The notes under the pieces were generated by a model. That model saw only the letters and a program-made list of their open reading frames with translations, searched no databases and had not been told where the DNA came from. DNA of 64,000 bases from Streptomyces spinoverrucosus (GTDB taxonomy: Bacteria; Actinomycetota; Actinomycetes; Streptomycetales; Streptomycetaceae), in assembly GCF_006539505.1 (NCBI RefSeq), contig NZ_BJND01000017.1:1-64000 (forward strand), given 5' to 3'. Both the position numbers and the translations under genes were made by a program. Below are positions 61,292 to 64,000 of the stretch, piece by piece; positions within the stretch are counted from its first letter, which is position 1; each line of letters opens with the position of its first letter.

Positions 61292-61525
61292 TCAGGCCGT
61301 GAGGTCGTACGAGGTCTGGGCATCCAGCCACGCGTCCACCTCCCGCCAGCGGTAGCGCAGGTGACGGCCGACCTTGTGGACGCTGGGGCCGATGCCCCGG
61401 TACTTCCACTGGTAGAGGGTCTTCACCGGTACCCCGAGGTACGCGGCCACGTCGGCGGGAGTGGCGAGCTGGTCACGCTCGGCGCCGGCAAGGCGCGGGG
61501 AGTGGTTCGGCAATGAGGTCTCCAT
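61292..61525 (-). CDS. excisionase-like small HTH protein
   Basis: A 77-residue MerR/AlpA-type winged helix protein: LATPADVAAYLGVPVKTLYQ, then WKYRGIGPSVHKVGRHLRYR and EVDAWLDAQ. Such proteins serve as Xis or replication regulators on Streptomyces integrative elements. ATG 61525 is the likely start; the longer frame upstream lacks a site. It is divergent from the integrase side and in line with the DUF3631 gene. Confidence 0.88.
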   Translation of the reverse strand: METSLPNHSPRLAGAERDQLATPADVAAYLGVPVKTLYQWKYRGIGPSVHKVGRHLRYRWREVDAWLDAQTSYDLTA

Positions 61526-61993
61526 ATCGGAATCAGGGTTTTGGATGGCAGGCGTGGACAACACAGCAACCACACCACCTGGGAAGCGTCCAGAGTGGAT
61601 TCTGAAACCCCCGGCTACTTCCCTCTGCGTCGCCAGGGAAGACCAAAACAGTAAGGGCGGATCCCCGGTTGCCGAAATCGCTCTCACGGAAGCCGAAATT
61701 TTCTGCGGAGAAGCAACCGGCGGAGGTGCCGGAATCCGGTACCTCGGCAGCTCAGAGGCGGCGTCCAGCAGTCAGGAGTGGCGCGGCCAGCCCGCCGGAC
61801 ACCCCATCCGATAGGTGCTCAAATCGCCCACTCCTTTGACGCGGAGGGAAGGTAGCACAACCTCCCCGCCGAAATGGCTCGTGATGTGCCGGAATTCGAC
61901 GAGACGAACACCACTTCACCCCCGAACGACTTTTGGAGAGTTTAAGAACTAACTCTTGCCATAACGGCCGACTGCAAGTTACAGCTATCTGTC
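61526..61993. other. 470-bp regulatory region between xis and integrase sides
   Basis: No convincing gene. GC content is lower than average. TTTGAC near 61836, with TAGCAC about 17 bases later, is a possible rightward promoter. The region should hold the switch controlling excision and integration. Confidence 0.35.
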
Positions 61994-62197
61994 ATGCCCA
62001 ACCGACCTGTCGAAATAGGCCCCGCCGGCCTCCACACCGCCCGCGCAATCGAGCACCTACGCCTCGTGCGCAGCCTGCCCCAGCACCAGCTCGCGACCCC
62101 TCCCGCAGCCCTGCTGCTCCCGTGGCTGACGCACATCGCCGCGCCCTACGCCACCGCCCAGTCCCCTAACCCCATCCAGGAGGCCCTTCTTGGCTGA
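61994..62197 (+). CDS. small ORF, possible XRE-repressor start, ahead of the integrase
   Basis: A 67-residue frame (MPNRPVEIGPAGLHTARAIE then HLRLVRSLPQHQLATPPAAL) resembling the first two helices of an XRE HTH. It lacks the recognition half and overlaps the integrase start by 8 bases. It may be a real small protein or a truncated repressor. Confidence 0.4.
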   Translation: MPNRPVEIGPAGLHTARAIEHLRLVRSLPQHQLATPPAALLLPWLTHIAAPYATAQSPNPIQEALLG

Positions 62198-63526
62198 CGT
62201 GTACGACCGCTGGCACAAGTCCCACCCCAAGCCCACCGAGACCGAGTGCGGCGAACACAAGAGCCGTACGAAGCGAATGGTCCCCACCGCCGACCACGGC
62301 ATCGGCAAGCGCTGGCAGGTCCGTTACCGCGACCTGGACGGCCACCAGCGCAAGGAGAACTTCCACACGAAGGCCGAGGCGGACAACCGCGCCGCCGAGG
62401 TCGACGTCGAGATCCGGCGCGGCTCCTACGTCGTCCCGGCCGAGACGAAGCAGACGCTCGGCGCCTACGCGCAGAAGTGGCTCGACGCGAACTCCGTCGG
62501 CCCGACGACCGCGCTCCGCTACGAGGCGACGGTCCGCAACCACATCGTCGAGCACCTCGGCCGACGCGAGCTGCGGTCCCTCAACCAGCCCTCGATCATT
62601 CAGGGTTGGATTCGCACGCTCCAGGACGCCGAACTGGAGGTGTCGACGATCGAGGGCATCTTCGCTCCAGCATCCTCGGCATGGCCGTGGAGGATGGGCT
62701 GCTGCCGAAGAACCCCTGCAAGGCGAAGTCGGTCAAGTTGCCGACCGCGACCAAGAAGAAGGTCATCCCCTGGTCGCTGGAGCGTGTGCATGCCGTCATC
62801 GACGGGCTGCCGAAGCGTTTCCAGGCCGGCGGCAAGCTCGCTTTCGGCTGTGGCCTGCGCCAGGGCGAGGTGTTCGGCTTCGCAGTCGAGGACATCGACT
62901 TCAAGGGCGGCTGGATCCACGTCAACCGCCAGGTGCGGCTCGTCGGCACGAAGCCCGTCTTCGCCCTCCCCAAGGGCAACAAGATCCGGTCGGTACCCCT
63001 ACCGGCCCAGCTTGCCGTCGCCGTCAAGGCTCACATGAAGGAGTTCCCGGCGGTCGAGGTCACCCTGCCCTGGGCCAAGCCGGACGGTGAGCCGAAGACC
63101 TTCCGCCTCCTCTTCGTTGACAAGAAGAGTGGGGCGTACAACCGCAGCGTCTTCAATATGGGCGACTGGAAGCGCGCCCTGGCCGCCGCCGGCGTGATCC
63201 CTCCCCGAGAGCGGGGCGCGCGCTACCTCCAGGCGGCCCCCGAGGACGGCATGCACGCCCTCCGGCACGCGTACGCCTCCGTGCTCCTGGACGCGGGGGA
63301 GAGCATCAAGGCGCTCTCGGAGTACCTCGGACACTCGGATCCCGGCTTCACGCTACGGACGTACACGCACCTGCTGCCGTCCAGCGAGACTCGCACGCGC
63401 AAGGCGATCGACGACGCCTTCACGGAAGAAGCCGAGGCGGAAGACGAGGGCGATCGGCCTGGAACCCAGGGCACATCAGTGCCCCCAACGAAATCAATGT
63501 GCCCTCAATGTGCCCTGGCCGCCTGA
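62190..63526 (+). pseudogene. int: tyrosine-type integrase, frameshifted
   Basis: The start is TTG 62190, six bases after AGGAGG. The N-terminal SAM-like region (LGAYAQKWLDANSVGPTTAL, HIVEHLGRRELRSLNQPSII) runs to STIEGIF near 62663. There at least one base (possibly seven) is missing. The other frame goes on SSILGMAVEDGLLPKNPCKA and carries the catalytic parts: LAFGCGLRQGEVFG (Arg), MHALRHAYASVLLD (His-x-x-Arg), YLGHSDPGFT (His) and RTYTHLL (Tyr). Intact, it would be about 445 residues. As read it is inactive, so the element could not excise by its own integrase. Confidence 0.87.
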
Positions 63527-63549
63527 CGGCCCCTGTCCGGCACCAAAAA

Positions 63550-63574
63550 GGGCGAGGCCCGAAGACCCCGCCCG
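63550..63574 (+). terminator. hairpin after the integrase gene
   Basis: GGGCGAGG and CCCCGCCC pair with one mismatch around an eight- to nine-base loop, 23 bases after the integrase stop. No tRNA 3' end or other recognisable attachment site is visible here. Confidence 0.55.
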
Positions 63575-63593
63575 ATCCGCAAGAAACCCCAGG

Positions 63594-64000
63594 TCAGGGC
63601 CAAACCAAGCAATACGGCTGATGCCCCGCCTCATGCAACCGATGCGAGAAGTCCTGCCACTCATGCAGCAGCTGGTACACATTGAACGCATCCCGCGGCC
63701 CACCCCGGTCCGGGACCGTCGACCAGATGAAGGCCGCCGCGCCCACCGCCTCCTCGCCGATGCCGCGCAGGGGGTCGACGACGGTCATCGGGAGTTTGAC
63801 CACGGCGTAGTCGGGGTGCAGGACGACCAGTTCGAGGGGCGGGACCTTGTGGAGGGGGACCCCTTGGATGCCCGTCAGCACCATCGCGGCCATCGTCTCC
63901 GGCTTGATCTTGGTGAACATGCCGTTCATGCCGAGCTCGTCGCCGCCGAGTTCCTCGGGACGCATCGAGATCGGGACGCGGGCCGCCGTAGCACCGTCCG
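63594..64000 (-). CDS. conserved hypothetical protein, N-terminus beyond the window
   Basis: The frame is open to the window edge, so the gene is partial at its 5' end. The 135 visible residues include LGMNGMFTKIKPETMAAMVL, LVVLHPDYAVVKLPMTVVDP, GEEAVGAAAFIWSTVP and VYQLLHEWQDFSHRLHEAG. It looks like a conserved soluble actinobacterial protein. I do not recognise the family. It probably marks the return to chromosomal sequence to the right of the integrated element. Confidence 0.75.
   Translation of the reverse strand, partial: DGATAARVPISMRPEELGGDELGMNGMFTKIKPETMAAMVLTGIQGVPLHKVPPLELVVLHPDYAVVKLPMTVVDPLRGIGEEAVGAAAFIWSTVPDRGGPRDAFNVYQLLHEWQDFSHRLHEAGHQPYCLVWP

Noticed and set aside
63527..63600. 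tRNA-based attachment site after the integrase
   Set aside because: No cloverleaf or tRNA 3' end is visible, only a hairpin and the end of a conserved gene.
1..64000. CRISPR arrays, rRNA and tRNA genes
   Set aside because: No regularly spaced repeats with unique spacers and no recognisable rRNA or tRNA sequence were found by eye.

Overview
The window is high-GC actinobacterial DNA, almost certainly a Streptomyces chromosome. The signs are strong codon bias, many GTG starts, a ROK regulator beside an ABC sugar importer that lacks its own ATPase, a WhiJ-type XRE/DUF397/ATPase triad, DUF3558 lipoproteins, and hemB, argS and class I lysS in a core-like neighbourhood. No rRNA, tRNA or CRISPR array was seen.

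Left half, mostly core (1-43.3 kb). hemB is followed by a sugar-use locus (1.0-14.0 kb): an unassigned alpha/alpha-toroid-like protein, two permeases, a Tat lipoprotein binding protein, a ROK repressor, a sugar-kinase pseudogene and a large GH38 alpha-mannosidase. The kinase was broken by a clean 239 bp MITE inserted at CTAG, plus two small frameshifts. Next come a GCS2-type ligase, an EF-hand protein, a DUF4253-like protein, the WhiJ-type triad, divergent argS/lysS, an unrecognised Cys-rich gene pair, a DUF2637 membrane protein, two DUF3558 lipoproteins, rtcB, an SDR, a YnfA protein, a HEAT-repeat protein, an LLM/FMN-reductase pair, an OmpR-type two-component system, an ALF-repeat remnant, a secreted trypsin-fold pseudoprotease with beta-propellers, a YcgR/YcgQ-like pair, uppP and a NarL-type two-component system.

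Right half, accessory and decaying (43.3-63.5 kb). Two broken IS1380 copies bracket 43.3-50.2 kb. One is a 5' fragment. The other is nearly full length, but its N-terminal coding block (about 321 bp) is inverted in place. Between them, two genes carry single in-frame TAG codons: a Tat-exported M15-like protein and an HTH regulator. From 50.2 to 57.0 kb lies a candidate peptide-modification locus: a radical SAM protein (frameshifted) coupled to a 70-residue peptide ending in a Cys-Ser-Cys motif, a phosphotransferase, small DUF genes, and a divergent, translationally coupled operon (HTH-TPR regulator, YdcF-like, WbqC-like and EpiD/PPC-decarboxylase-like flavoprotein). From 57.0 to 63.5 kb is a mobilizable element: relaxase, MobC, an oriT-like inverted-repeat block, a DUF3631 ATPase preceded by a dense cluster of GGGACC/GGTCCC words, an Xis-like HTH and a frameshifted tyrosine integrase. 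No FtsK-like transfer gene is present. The window ends in a conserved chromosomal gene.

The best leads are the radical SAM/peptide/flavoprotein locus, the GGGACC cluster, the inverted IS segment, the paired amber codons, and an apparent AUC start codon on a response regulator.
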